From the NCBI RefSeq assembly GCF_027359675.1, contig NZ_CP114786.1:992001-1056000 (forward strand): a DNA stretch of 64,000 bases. Direction: 5' to 3'. Below the pieces are notes generated by a model. It did not search any database and had not been told where the DNA came from. It was given only the letters and a program-made list of their open reading frames with translations. The stretch comes from Roseibium sp. Sym1. GTDB taxonomy: Bacteria; Pseudomonadota; Alphaproteobacteria; Rhizobiales; Stappiaceae. Numbering within the stretch: the first letter of the stretch is position 1; each line of letters begins with the position of its first letter. The position numbers were made by a program, and so were the translations under genes. Below, piece by piece: positions 56,261 to 64,000 of the stretch.

Positions 56261-57042
56261 CGGACACGCCCTCAGGGCACACCGTTCATTCCGAATACCT
56301 TGTCAGGAAACTTTCAAATGCCGAACGCAATCTCTACGGCACGGTGAAGTTCGATGTCGTGTCGCGGCGGATCCGCGCTTGGGCGTGCGACCTCGACCGG
56401 CCGCCCCGGATCCTCGACATCGGCTGCTCGACCTCCATCTCCCGGGACTATCTCGCCGATACCGGCCTCGCGTTCGACTATTGCGGCGCCGACTATGAGG
56501 CCGCCTTCGAGCCGGACATCGTGCTCGACGCCACCCGATTGTCCGAGCACCGGGACGAGCTGCCCTGGCGCCCGGACGTGATCACGCTGCTCGACGTTCT
56601 GGAGCACCTGCCCGGCCAGGGACCGGCGATCGAAGCGGTGATGCGCCAATGCGGCGAGGTCGTCGCGCCGGGCGGCCTGATTCTGGCCGTCGTACCGCAG
56701 CTCTACCGGCTCGACCGGCTCAAGCTTCGCCACCTGCACTACCCGGAACACCATGTGCGCATGACGCTCAAGGAATGGTCGGACATCGTCGGCCGGGCGG
56801 TCACCATCGAAGCCGTGCACGGCATCGGCTATCTCTCCTGCCTGCCCTACCTGCCGATGCTGAGCCCCTGGTACGAGGAGCACAACCGCCACGGCAGGTT
56901 GTTCCATCACCTGCGTGGCAAGACGTTTGAATGGGGACCACTGAAACCCATGGAAAAAGGCCTCACACGAACCCTCGGCCGCCTGCCGGGCTTTCGCGGC
57001 TGGTGCAACAGTTCGCTGCTGGTGTGCCGGGCGAAAGGGTGA
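56257..57042 (+). CDS. Class I SAM-dependent methyltransferase
   Basis: A 261-residue protein: DIGCSTSISRDYLADT (motif I), YCGADYEAAFEPD, ITLLDVLEHLPGQGP, APGGLILAVVPQLYRLD, and a C-terminal extension with aromatic and basic residues (LPMLSPWYEEHNRHGRL). The GTG at 56257 overlaps the stop of the SAHH-like gene, favouring this start over the one at 56221. Pairing with an SAHH-like protein suggests methylation with local product removal or sensing. Substrate unknown. Confidence 0.85.
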   Translation: MTDTPSGHTVHSEYLVRKLSNAERNLYGTVKFDVVSRRIRAWACDLDRPPRILDIGCSTSISRDYLADTGLAFDYCGADYEAAFEPDIVLDATRLSEHRDELPWRPDVITLLDVLEHLPGQGPAIEAVMRQCGEVVAPGGLILAVVPQLYRLDRLKLRHLHYPEHHVRMTLKEWSDIVGRAVTIEAVHGIGYLSCLPYLPMLSPWYEEHNRHGRLFHHLRGKTFEWGPLKPMEKGLTRTLGRLPGFRGWCNSSLLVCRAKG

Positions 57043-57123
57043 GGATGGTTATCCACCACCTCTCCATCGCCCTCCCGGACAGAAGACAAAAAGGCTGGCC
57101 CCAAGCAGGAATGACAGCATCCA

Positions 57124-57921
57124 TCAACACAAATCGACCTTGATGAATTTCCCGGAAGAATTTGCGTACACGCCTTCGCAGTCGAACTTTTTCTCCTTTC
57201 GCTGCCAATTATTCCTGCTTTCTGCTTTTGTTTTTTCGAATTCGATTCTTATCCGCTCGATACAATGCGCGACACCGCTACAAAAATCATTGGAAGAATT
57301 TCTTTCACTCCAAATCCCCAATTCCTCTTTAACCAATCCCAGTCCACCCAAGCGCATCAAATCAAAGTAGTCTTGAAGGAAGTTTTCGTCACCTGAACGC
57401 CATATTGCGTTTCTAAAGAATGCAATCAGTTCTTCAAGCTCAAGCCCCTGTGGATACGTTTGCGCCTCCCGGAGCTTGTATTTCAAAAAATCGAAGTATT
57501 GGTTGTCTGTCTCCAGCCAACAGAATTCTTCGTTTGCATTCAAAAACTCTTCCAAAAAATCGATATAATCATTTTCTTGGAGGTACTCAGCCTCAGTATA
57601 GACAAAAGACAATAACAAATGTTGCGCAATAAAACCTTCTCCTTCACGCCACTTTCGACGAATTTTCTCGATGTCGTTAAATAACTCAAATTCCTCTTTT
57701 GAGACAAAGTCCTTATACTCAAGAATGGCTTCGCCCAGTTTGCTCACTTCGGCAAATTTCTCGAAAACCTCGTCTTCGGACTTGGACTCTGCTTCGAGCG
57801 CTTCAAACTGCGAATAGTCTTTCGTTTCCTCGAACCTCACTGGCTCCGCGCAATCCTGTGCGTGCGTATTACTCTGAACGAACAACAATAGAAGAAACAC
57901 CAGAACGCTTCTAACAATCAT
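57124..57921 (-). CDS. AT-rich gene for an exported acidic helical protein, unknown
   Basis: A 265-residue protein with a signal peptide (MIVRSVLVFLLLLFVQSNTHA). The mature part is rich in Glu, Phe and Leu (about 14% Glu), mostly helical, and has several cysteines (QDCAEP, FCWLE, DFCSGVAHC, FDCEG, DLC at the end). Base composition is much more AT-rich than its neighbours, a sign of transfer. No family recognised. It lies left of the short inverted repeat and the sdhB remnant. Confidence 0.72.
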   Translation of the reverse strand: MIVRSVLVFLLLLFVQSNTHAQDCAEPVRFEETKDYSQFEALEAESKSEDEVFEKFAEVSKLGEAILEYKDFVSKEEFELFNDIEKIRRKWREGEGFIAQHLLLSFVYTEAEYLQENDYIDFLEEFLNANEEFCWLETDNQYFDFLKYKLREAQTYPQGLELEELIAFFRNAIWRSGDENFLQDYFDLMRLGGLGLVKEELGIWSERNSSNDFCSGVAHCIERIRIEFEKTKAESRNNWQRKEKKFDCEGVYANSSGKFIKVDLC

Positions 57922-58098
57922 TTTGACTTAATACTCCGGACATTGAAATAGGCAGCAACTGTATCACGCGTGACATTGAAGTTGAAACCTCAAGCAATCG
58001 CATGACCAAGTCTTCCTCGACACAGTGCAATGGACATCCCAGACCCGGACATATTTCGCGCGAAAGCGCGTTTCGGCCTGATGACAAACCCTCCAACT

Positions 58099-58276
58099 GT
58101 CATTCCGGACAAGTGCAGCGTCGCTGCACGCCGATCCGGAACCCAGCGTATCAGCGCGAGCGAAAGCGAGCACAATACCAATCAAACATCTGACTTTATT
58201 AGGACGCGCCTACGGCGCGAAGTATGCGCTGGGTTCCGGATCAGCACGCAGCTGTGCTGCGCTTGTCCGGAATGAC
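58099..58276. repeat. Short palindromic element (178 bp, 50-bp arms)
   Basis: Outer arms 58099-58148 and 58227-58276 form an imperfect 50-bp inverted repeat (GTCATTCCGGACAAG outward, CCGGAACCCAGCG inward), similar to the palindromic CCGGAAT-type repeats common in alphaproteobacteria. The AT-rich middle (about 58165-58200) and flanking small hairpins carry no gene. The rest of the 522-bp gap (57922-58098) holds nothing recognised. Confidence 0.85.
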
Positions 58277-58297
58277 GGACGGAGAAGTCAAACCAAG

Positions 58298-58322
58298 AAG
58301 GCCGCCCCGGGGGACGGCCTTT
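58298..58322 (-). terminator. Duplicate copy of the sdhB terminator
   Basis: AAGGCCG.CCCC / GGGGACGGCCTT reproduces the hairpin found after the intact sdhB (59268-59293), in the same orientation and at nearly the same distance from the sdhB-like tail that follows. Confidence 0.85.
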
Positions 58323-58343
58323 CAAACGCCCAAACAGAAGAGA

Positions 58344-58414
58344 TCAAACCCGGCGTTCGACCATCATCTTCTTGATCTCGGCGATTGCCTTGGCCCGGTT
58401 GAGGCCTTTGGGGA
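58344..58414 (-). pseudogene. Duplicated 3' end of sdhB
   Basis: Read on the minus strand, it gives [16 protein letters not shown] then MVERRV and stop, the same as the last 22 codons of the intact sdhB (59317) except one Pro to Arg. Homology fades upstream of the PKG codons (near 58414). There is no sdhB start, so it cannot make protein on its own. Lies immediately beside the AT-rich gene at 58444. Confidence 0.9.
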
Positions 58415-58443
58415 AGTGTGGCGGCAGCCGCTCGACGGTGAGA

Positions 58444-59166
58444 CTAGCCGCCTTTGCCTGTCAGGATCTCATCAACTTTCGTCTTCAATTCGTTGAAGTA
58501 GTCGGTCATGCTGTCTTCTTCTCTCCCTTGCTCCTTCACTGCTAGTGGGCGCGTGATCTCGAATCCTTTTATCGCCAGGCCCAACAGATAGTCGTCAGGA
58601 TACACTTTGGGAACAGCAACCGGTATTTGCTTCAATTGGGAAATCTTTACATAGGTATCGACCAAGCTGAGATAGGCTGCAGACGCGATAGCCCACTCCT
58701 CAAGTCGCGCAGCCTCATCGGCCACAGCAATATTCAGTCGGATATGTATTTCTTGAGATGAGAGGGATTTTTTTAAAGCAAGATCCCGCAATTCTTGACT
58801 GAAGACGCCCCGTTCCTGCTCACCAGAGTTTTCTATTTCTTGCACCAGCTCTTCTTTTTCTGTCCACAATTCTCGGTCCAGATCCGCATACAAGTCGCAC
58901 TGGTTCTTGTATCGAGCTTCCTGAAACAATTCAGCGCTCCGCGTGAAGATAAGATTAAAAGAAAGGTCACGAAGATCGGTATAGGGGTACAAGGAGCTAC
59001 TAACGGTTTCACCTACGTAAGCACCAGGAAAACACTTCAACACATTTTCATTCAGATGAATTCTTACATCTTTAGCGTTTACATTTCTGGAGACGCAGCA
59101 GAAAAGCAATGCCAACGCCCAACTGCACCAGTGAGGAATAGATTTCTTATTTCGAGTATACTTCAT
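58444..59166 (-). CDS. AT-rich gene for an exported helical protein, unknown
   Basis: A 240-residue protein starting with the best signal peptide, MKYTRNKKSIPHW then LALLFCCV ... NVNA (ATG at 59166; longer starts at 59196 and 59205 are possible). Mature part: a helical, acidic protein with cysteines (VLKCFPG, NQCDLYADL). No family recognised. It is bracketed by sdhB 3' copies (58344-58414 left; intact sdhB right), and its AT-rich composition differs from neighbours. Confidence 0.7.
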   Translation of the reverse strand: MKYTRNKKSIPHWCSWALALLFCCVSRNVNAKDVRIHLNENVLKCFPGAYVGETVSSSLYPYTDLRDLSFNLIFTRSAELFQEARYKNQCDLYADLDRELWTEKEELVQEIENSGEQERGVFSQELRDLALKKSLSSQEIHIRLNIAVADEAARLEEWAIASAAYLSLVDTYVKISQLKQIPVAVPKVYPDDYLLGLAIKGFEITRPLAVKEQGREEDSMTDYFNELKTKVDEILTGKGG

Positions 59167-59260
59167 TTCTAAACCTAACAACGAGTGCAAAGGCATTTTA
59201 TGCACCTATGCACGCTTCGGTTCAAGAAGACCATTTCCTTCACTTCACATCATGCTGGTC

Positions 59261-59293
59261 AAAACACAAAGGCCGCCCCGTGGGACGGCCTTT
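59261..59293 (-). terminator. Rho-independent terminator of the sdh operon
   Basis: The stem AAAGGCCGTCCC / GGGGCGGCCTTT (59268-59293) is followed on the minus strand by GTGTTTTG, 23 bp after the sdhB stop. Confidence 0.88.
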
Positions 59294-59316
59294 CGGACTG
59301 TTCGGCGCTGCGCAGG

Positions 59317-60099
59317 TTACACCCGGCGTTCGACCATCATCTTCTTGATCTCGGCAATTGCCTTGGCCGGGTTGAGGCCTTTCGGGCAGGCCTGGGAGCA
59401 GTTCATGATGGTGTGGCAGCGGTAAAGCCGGAACGGATCTTCCAGGTTGTCCAGGCGCTCGCCGGTGGCCTCGTCGCGGCTGTCGATCAGCCAGCGATAG
59501 GCCTGCAGCAGGATGGCCGGGCCGAGGTAGCGGTCGCCATTCCACCAGTAGCTCGGGCAGGAGGTCGAGCAGCAGGCGCACAGGATACACTCGTAGAGGC
59601 CGTCCAGCTTGACCCGGTCCTCGTGGGACTGGCGCCATTCCTTTTCCGGGGCCGGCGAGACCGTCTTCAGCCAGGGCTCGATGGAGCGGTGCTGGGCGTA
59701 GAAGTTGGTCATGTCCGGCACGAGGTCCTTGACCACGGCCATGTGCGGCAGGGGATAGATCTTGACGACGTCGCCGGCGATCTCGTCGGTGCCCTTGGTG
59801 CAGGCCAGCGTGTTTGTACCGTCGATGTTCATGGCGCAGGAGCCGCAGATGCCTTCGCGGCAGGAACGGCGGAAGGTCAGCGTCGGGTCGATCTTGTTCT
59901 TGATATAGATGAGACCGTCGAGCACCATCGGCCCGCAATCGTCCGCATCGACGAAATAGGTGTCGACCCGCGGGTTGCGGCCGTCGTCCGGGTTCCAGCG
60001 GTAGATCCGGTATTCGCGCAGGTTGGTGGCGCCTTCCGGCTTGTCCCACACCTTGCCCTCGGTCACCGTGGAGTTCCTGGGTAGCGTCAGCTGAACCAT
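59317..60099 (-). CDS. sdhB: Succinate dehydrogenase iron-sulfur subunit
   Basis: A 260-residue subunit carrying three Fe-S clusters. [2Fe-2S] ligands in [12 protein letters not shown] and the later TLAC; [4Fe-4S] and [3Fe-4S] ligands in [12 protein letters not shown] and [14 protein letters not shown]. The ATG at 60099 has GGAGC 9 nt upstream, and gives the usual rhizobial length; the longer frame adds 19 unsupported residues. It is separated from sdhA by an FkbM methyltransferase gene, which is unusual. Confidence 0.97.
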   Translation of the reverse strand: MVQLTLPRNSTVTEGKVWDKPEGATNLREYRIYRWNPDDGRNPRVDTYFVDADDCGPMVLDGLIYIKNKIDPTLTFRRSCREGICGSCAMNIDGTNTLACTKGTDEIAGDVVKIYPLPHMAVVKDLVPDMTNFYAQHRSIEPWLKTVSPAPEKEWRQSHEDRVKLDGLYECILCACCSTSCPSYWWNGDRYLGPAILLQAYRWLIDSRDEATGERLDNLEDPFRLYRCHTIMNCSQACPKGLNPAKAIAEIKKMMVERRV

Positions 60100-60168
60100 T
60101 TGTACATGCTCCGCGTTGGGCCCCGTTTTCGCGCCGTTCAAGGCAATAGGGGCCAAAAATGATCGAAC

Positions 60169-61014
60169 TCAGGCAGCGAGCTCGAAAATCATGTTGTCAT
60201 TCGTCTGGCCGGTGATCCGATAGTCCCGGTTTGCCAGCTCGGGCAGGCAATCCTCGGTCCAATAGGGCCGGCAATTGGTTTCAAGAAGGATCACGCGGGG
60301 CCAGAGGTCCCTTTCCGCGTGACGCAGGAAGGGAAGCAGGACCCGGTCCTCGAAGCCTTCCACATCCACTTTCAGAACGTCGATCCGGTTGAGCCCCTGG
60401 TCATGGGCGATGCCGGTGAGCGGGCGCACCTTGACGAAGGTCGGCGACCAGTCGCCGGCCCATTCACCCGTGGTCAGGTCCTCGACAAAGGTGGCGAAAC
60501 CGCAATTGCTGGGCTCCTGCCACAGGGGCAGCGTGTCCTCGCGCGGGCCGACCGCCGAATTGACGATCTTGACGTTTGCGAGGCCGTTGGCCTGGACGTT
60601 GAAGCCGAGCTTTGTCGCCGTTTGCGGATTGGCCTCGATGGCAAGCACATCGGCGCCGGACCTGGCTGCAAAGATCGAATAGGAGCCGATATTGGCGCCG
60701 ACATCGACAAAGACCTTGCCCTCGCCCAGATGCGGTTCGAGCAGCCTGTGCTCTTGCCGTTCCGGCAGGCGGCCCTTGGCCAGGATCTTGCGGTCGTCAT
60801 AGTTCTCGCCCGGGTAGATCCGGAACTTCAGGCCTTCCGCTTCCAGATCGTACGGCCCCTTGAACAGCCGCGCGACCAGGGCACGGATGCGCTTGCGCAG
60901 GCCGCGCGACAGGTCGTGCCGGTCGGCCAGGCGCCAGGCAGCCCGCACCAGCCGCTCGGCAGGATAGGTGCCGAACGGGCTTCTGGTATCGGGAAGGGTT
61001 GCCGCCTGACTCAC
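60169..61014 (-). CDS. FkbM-family methyltransferase
   Basis: A 281-residue SAM-dependent methyltransferase: motif I VFVDVGANIGSYSIFAARSG (as VFVDVGANIGSYS), ADVLAIEANPQTA, NVKIVNSAVGPRE, and RIDVLKVDVEGFEDRVL, which together are the FkbM signature. FkbM proteins methylate sugar or other hydroxyl groups, for example on glycans. The GTG start lies 10 bp after the sdhA stop with GGGAGCGG upstream, so it is co-translated within the sdh operon, between sdhA and sdhB. Confidence 0.9.
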   Translation of the reverse strand: MSQAATLPDTRSPFGTYPAERLVRAAWRLADRHDLSRGLRKRIRALVARLFKGPYDLEAEGLKFRIYPGENYDDRKILAKGRLPERQEHRLLEPHLGEGKVFVDVGANIGSYSIFAARSGADVLAIEANPQTATKLGFNVQANGLANVKIVNSAVGPREDTLPLWQEPSNCGFATFVEDLTTGEWAGDWSPTFVKVRPLTGIAHDQGLNRIDVLKVDVEGFEDRVLLPFLRHAERDLWPRVILLETNCRPYWTEDCLPELANRDYRITGQTNDNMIFELAA

Positions 61015-61024
61015 AAGCCGCTCC

Positions 61025-62851
61025 CTAGTAGACCCGCGCCTTCGGCGCGATCTTTTTCGGGTCGATGCCGCCTTCTTCGAGCGGCGTCAGCGGATCCACG
61101 ATCACCGGCCGGTAGTCCAGCTTGACGTTGCCGGCCTCGTCCACCCGGGCGAGCGTGTGCTTGCGCCATTCCTCGTCGTTGCGGCCGGAGAGCGGGCCGT
61201 CCTTGTAGTCCTCGCGCGCATGGGCACCGCGGCTTTCCTTGCGGGCTTCCGCGCCATAGACCGTGGTAATGGCATTGGCCATCAGGTTTTCCAGTTCCAG
61301 TGTTTCCACAAGATCGGAATTCCAGATCATCGAGCGGTCGGTAACCTTCAGATCCTTGAGTTCCCCCCAGACCTCGGTGACGCGCTTGCAGCCCTGCTCG
61401 AGGCTTTCCTGGGTGCGGAAAACAGCGGCGTCTTCCTGCATGGCCCGCTGCATCTTCTCGCGCAGCTCCGCGGTAGGGGTCTTGCCATTGGCGTTCCTGA
61501 GCCGGTCGAAGCGGTCCATGATGGCCTCGCAGGAGGCTTCGTCGGGCGTCGGAATGGCAGCGTTCCGGTCGATCACCTCGCCGGCCCGGAGCGCGGCGGC
61601 GCGGCCGAACACGACAAGGTCGGTCAGGGAGTTCGAACCGAGGCGGTTGGCGCCGTGAACGGAGGCACAGGCCGCTTCGCCGACGGCCATCAGGCCTGGC
61701 TGGATACGGGTCGGATTGTCGGCGTCCGCGTTAAGCACCTCGCCCCAGTAGTTGGTCGGAATGCCGCCCATGTTGTAGTGGACGGTCGGCAGGACCGGAA
61801 TCGGCTCCTTGGTCAGATCGACACCCGCAAAGATGCGCGCGCTTTCCGAAATGCCCGGAAGGCGCTCGGCCAGCAGCGCCGGATCGAGGTGATCCAGGTG
61901 CAGATAGATGTGGTCCTTCTTCGGACCGACACCGCGGCCTTCGCGGATCTCGATGGTCATGCAGCGGGAAACCACGTCACGGGAGGCAAGGTCCTTCGCC
62001 GACGGTGCGTAGCGCTCCATGAAGCGCTCGCCTTCGGAGTTGGTCAGGTAGCCGCCTTCGCCGCGCGCGCCCTCGGTGATCAGGCAGCCCGCACCATAGA
62101 TGCCGGTCGGGTGGAACTGGACGAATTCCATGTCCTGCAGGGGCAGGCCCGCACGGGCCACCATGCCGCCGCCGTCACCGGTGCAGGTGTGGGCGGAGGT
62201 ACAGGAGAAAAAGGCCCTGCCGTAACCACCGGTCGCCAGCACGACCGTCTTGGCCGCGAAGCGGTGGATGGTGCCGTCATCGAGGTTCCAGGCAATCACC
62301 CCCTGGCAGACGCCGTCCTCGGACATGATCAGGTCCAGCGCGAAATACTCGATGTAGAATTCGGCGTTGTTGCGCAGGGACTGGCCGTAGAGCGTGTGCA
62401 GGATGGCATGACCGGTCCGGTCGGCCGCGGCACAGGTGCGCTGCACGGGCGGGCCCTCGCCGAAATTCTGCATGTGGCCGCCGAAGGGGCGCTGGTAGAT
62501 CTTGCCTTCCTCGGTGCGCGAGAACGGCACACCGTAGTGTTCCAGCTCGTAGATGGCTTTCGGGGCCTCGCGGGCGAGATATTCCATGGCGTCGGTGTCG
62601 CCGAGCCAGTCGGACCCCTTGACCGTGTCATACATGTGCCATTGCCAGCTGTCCGGCGTCATGTTGACGAGGGACGCGGCGATGCCGCCCTGGGCGGCCA
62701 CGGTGTGGGACCTTGTCGGAAACACCTTGGAGATGCAGGCGGTTCGAAGTCCCTGTTCGGCCATGCCGAGGGTGGCGCGCAGACCCGCGCCGCCGGCACC
62801 GACCACGACAACATCATAGTGGTGGTCGACAAATTCATACGTCTTGGCCAT
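61025..62851 (-). CDS. sdhA: Succinate dehydrogenase flavoprotein subunit
   Basis: A 608-residue subunit with covalent FAD. Landmarks: [15 protein letters not shown], the flavin-binding His in [14 protein letters not shown], active-site [21 protein letters not shown] (as [10 protein letters not shown]), the SHGANRLG-type motif as [13 protein letters not shown], and RSHGA-like C-terminal as [11 protein letters not shown]. Oxidises succinate to fumarate. 5 bp after sdhD. Confidence 0.98.
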   Translation of the reverse strand: MAKTYEFVDHHYDVVVVGAGGAGLRATLGMAEQGLRTACISKVFPTRSHTVAAQGGIAASLVNMTPDSWQWHMYDTVKGSDWLGDTDAMEYLAREAPKAIYELEHYGVPFSRTEEGKIYQRPFGGHMQNFGEGPPVQRTCAAADRTGHAILHTLYGQSLRNNAEFYIEYFALDLIMSEDGVCQGVIAWNLDDGTIHRFAAKTVVLATGGYGRAFFSCTSAHTCTGDGGGMVARAGLPLQDMEFVQFHPTGIYGAGCLITEGARGEGGYLTNSEGERFMERYAPSAKDLASRDVVSRCMTIEIREGRGVGPKKDHIYLHLDHLDPALLAERLPGISESARIFAGVDLTKEPIPVLPTVHYNMGGIPTNYWGEVLNADADNPTRIQPGLMAVGEAACASVHGANRLGSNSLTDLVVFGRAAALRAGEVIDRNAAIPTPDEASCEAIMDRFDRLRNANGKTPTAELREKMQRAMQEDAAVFRTQESLEQGCKRVTEVWGELKDLKVTDRSMIWNSDLVETLELENLMANAITTVYGAEARKESRGAHAREDYKDGPLSGRNDEEWRKHTLARVDEAGNVKLDYRPVIVDPLTPLEEGGIDPKKIAPKARVY

Positions 62852-62856
62852 CCGGG

Positions 62857-63240
62857 TTAGCCTCCAAAGCCAATCTTGAGCACTGCGAAGACGCAGCCGA
62901 AACCGATAAAGGCACAGAAGAAGGTGTTCGCCATCAGCGTGAGGAACTTGAGGCCTTCGCCGTGCACGTAGTCCTCGATGATCACCTGCATGCCGAGCTT
63001 CATGTGATAGACGCCGGAGAGGATCACCAGGAGCAGGATGATGGAAACGAGGGGGTTCTTCAGGGTGTCGACCAGTTCGGCGTGGCTGGAACCCTGGATC
63101 GCGATGACCAGGATCACGAAGAACGAGATCAGGAAGACGTTGGCAACGGCCGTCAGGCGCTGTTTCCAGAAATGGTCGGTGCCTTCCTTGGCGGAGCCCA
63201 GCCCGCGAACCTTGTTGAGGGGTGTGCGCATATCACTCAT
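62857..63240 (-). CDS. sdhD: Succinate dehydrogenase membrane anchor subunit
   Basis: A 127-residue protein with three TM helices (about 30-50, 63-83, 99-121). The VKGLGSAK-type N-terminal ([15 protein letters not shown]), a heme-ligand His in [13 protein letters not shown], and [10 protein letters not shown] fit the SdhD family of alphaproteobacteria. ATG at 63240 with AAGGAG upstream. Confidence 0.95.
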   Translation of the reverse strand: MSDMRTPLNKVRGLGSAKEGTDHFWKQRLTAVANVFLISFFVILVIAIQGSSHAELVDTLKNPLVSIILLLVILSGVYHMKLGMQVIIEDYVHGEGLKFLTLMANTFFCAFIGFGCVFAVLKIGFGG

Positions 63241-63251
63241 GACACTCTCCT

Positions 63252-63650
63252 TCAGCGAACCATGTAGCCGATGATCCAGAGGATCAGCGTCAGGACAACG
63301 GAGCCGATGATGGTCGCCTTGGCGAGCCACTCGCGGGCCTCCTTGCCGAAACCGGCGCCCATGTCCCAGATGAAGTGGCGCAGGCCGCCGAGCATGTGAT
63401 GCACCAGGGCCCAGGTGAAGCCGAACAGGATCAGTCGGCCGATGAAGGAGCCGTAGATGCCGTCGACAAATTCGAAGTAGCCGGGACCGGCGGCCGCGGC
63501 GATCAGCCACCAGGCCAGAAGGATGGTGCCGAAATAAAGAGCTGCGCCGGTGATGCGGTGCAGGATGGACATGACCATCGTCAGAATCGGTTTGTAAATC
63601 TGAAGATGGGGCGACAGGGGGCGATTGCCCCGCATATCGGCGTTCGACAT
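63252..63650 (-). CDS. sdhC: Succinate dehydrogenase cytochrome b556 subunit
   Basis: A 132-residue protein with three TM helices. [12 protein letters not shown] and [14 protein letters not shown] at the quinone end, and the heme-binding [13 protein letters not shown] motif. First gene of the operon. With sdhD it anchors SdhAB and binds quinone. Confidence 0.97.
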   Translation of the reverse strand: MSNADMRGNRPLSPHLQIYKPILTMVMSILHRITGAALYFGTILLAWWLIAAAAGPGYFEFVDGIYGSFIGRLILFGFTWALVHHMLGGLRHFIWDMGAGFGKEAREWLAKATIIGSVVLTLILWIIGYMVR

Positions 63651-63780
63651 GGAATTCCTCTCCCGTACGACGCTGGATCGAAAAGAGCAAAAAACGCACC
63701 GTTTTCATTGACCTGTCGTGCCTGGCGGCACGGCGGAGAGCCGATTTCAAACGACGCATCCTTAGCGCATTTCGCTCCGG

Positions 63781-63802
63781 CTTACGTTTACGCAAACGTA
63801 AG
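63781..63802. promoter_or_regulatory. Palindromic operator candidate upstream of sdhC
   Basis: CTTACGTTT-ACGC-AAACGTAAG, with 9-bp perfect arms. It resembles the ACGTTTACGT-type sites used by LiuR-like and related regulators of branched-chain amino-acid and fatty-acid catabolism in proteobacteria (recalled, not tested). It lies 130 bp upstream of sdhC and just downstream of the candidate promoter at 63827. Confidence 0.6.
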
Positions 63803-63826
63803 TAAATCAAAGCGTTGTCTAGAGGG

Positions 63827-63855
63827 GTTCTAGCGCCAACGCTCGCAAACGTCAA
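63827..63855 (-). promoter_or_regulatory. Candidate sdh promoter
   Basis: On the minus strand TTGACG (63855-63850) and TAGAAC (63832-63827) are spaced by 17 bp, a good sigma-70-type match. The predicted start of transcription lies just before the palindrome at 63781. Confidence 0.5.
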
Positions 63856-63947
63856 AATATCCTATAGGCCAAAGTGGCCTGCAACCACTTCTATATCGTT
63901 TTAAATTCACCTGGTGATGAAAAGTGACCTAAACGGGACGATCCGTA

Positions 63948-64000
63948 GTGTCTTCGTTGAAAGAGAAACATCGCCAGAAGAAGCGGTTCTTTTCTATTCT
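63948..64000 (+). CDS. Possible 5' end of a divergent gene (window edge)
   Basis: A GTG at 63948 opens a frame reading SSLKEKHRQKKRFFSI up to the edge, basic and with no stop. It could be the start of a membrane or regulatory protein divergent from sdhC. Too short to support further; the rest of the 350-bp region upstream of sdhC holds only the regulatory signals listed. Confidence 0.22.
   Translation, partial: MSSLKEKHRQKKRFFSI

Overview
The window is chromosomal DNA of an alphaproteobacterium of the order Hyphomicrobiales (Rhizobiales), most likely a marine Stappiaceae member (Roseibium/Labrenzia/Stappia-like). The grounds are the high GC content, the conserved block hprK-chvG-chvI divergent from pckA, the split ATP synthase operon atpHAGDC, the run zapE-mdh-sucCD-sucA-odhB-lpd, the order sdhCDAB, and an Omp19-like lipoprotein. 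The genus is an inference; no rRNA or tRNA gene lies in the window to confirm it.

Layout. 1-5 kb: the 5' part of hprK and the ChvG/ChvI two-component system on the minus strand, divergent from pckA (gluconeogenesis). 5-8.4 kb: a plus-strand molybdenum-cofactor handling operon (split XdhC, a LysE-type exporter, and a MoeA-like/MobA-like fusion). 8.7-12.9 kb: a 68-residue GcrA-tail-like zinc-binding miniprotein and a GAF/multi-PAS diguanylate cyclase. 13.3-18.4 kb: F1 ATP synthase. 18.7-26.9 kb: priA, a transaldolase-like gene, an orphan Hcp, xerC and small secreted or membrane proteins. 27-31.6 kb: a Tat-exported metallophosphoesterase, a CDF metal exporter with a divergent MerR regulator and a textbook 19-bp-spacer promoter, a methyltransferase and a polytopic membrane protein. 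31.7-45.3 kb: a long minus-strand TCA-cycle block, zapE-mdh-sucC-sucD-sucA-odhB, then a LysE exporter, a caspase-like protease and an SDR, then lpd. 45.4-57 kb: assorted genes (GrpB, Omp19-like lipoprotein, acyltransferase, recQ, periplasmic msrA, creD) and a two-gene SAHH-like/methyltransferase module. 57.1-59.2 kb: an AT-rich islet with two secreted proteins of unknown function, partly bracketed by a duplicated 3' end of sdhB. 59.3-63.7 kb: sdhCDAB with an FkbM methyltransferase gene inserted between sdhA and sdhB.

The central theme is carbon and energy metabolism: succinate dehydrogenase, 2-oxoglutarate dehydrogenase, succinyl-CoA synthetase, malate dehydrogenase, PEP carboxykinase and F1-ATPase all lie within 60 kb.

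The most unusual signal is not coding. Intergenic spaces hold at least six elements of about 180-330 bp, each bounded by 24-50 bp inverted repeats. Three are almost the same length (264-267 bp) and fold on paper into the same shape: a terminal stem with two internal hairpins. Two of these are clearly homologous inside yet have different outer terminal repeats that still pair with each other, and they carry a compensatory change in an internal hairpin. This suggests selection on, or mechanistic maintenance of, structure rather than sequence. Other points of interest are the sdhB 3'-end duplication beside the AT-rich islet, the standalone GcrA-tail-like protein, the caspase-like gene in the TCA block, and the degenerate SAHH-like/methyltransferase pair.
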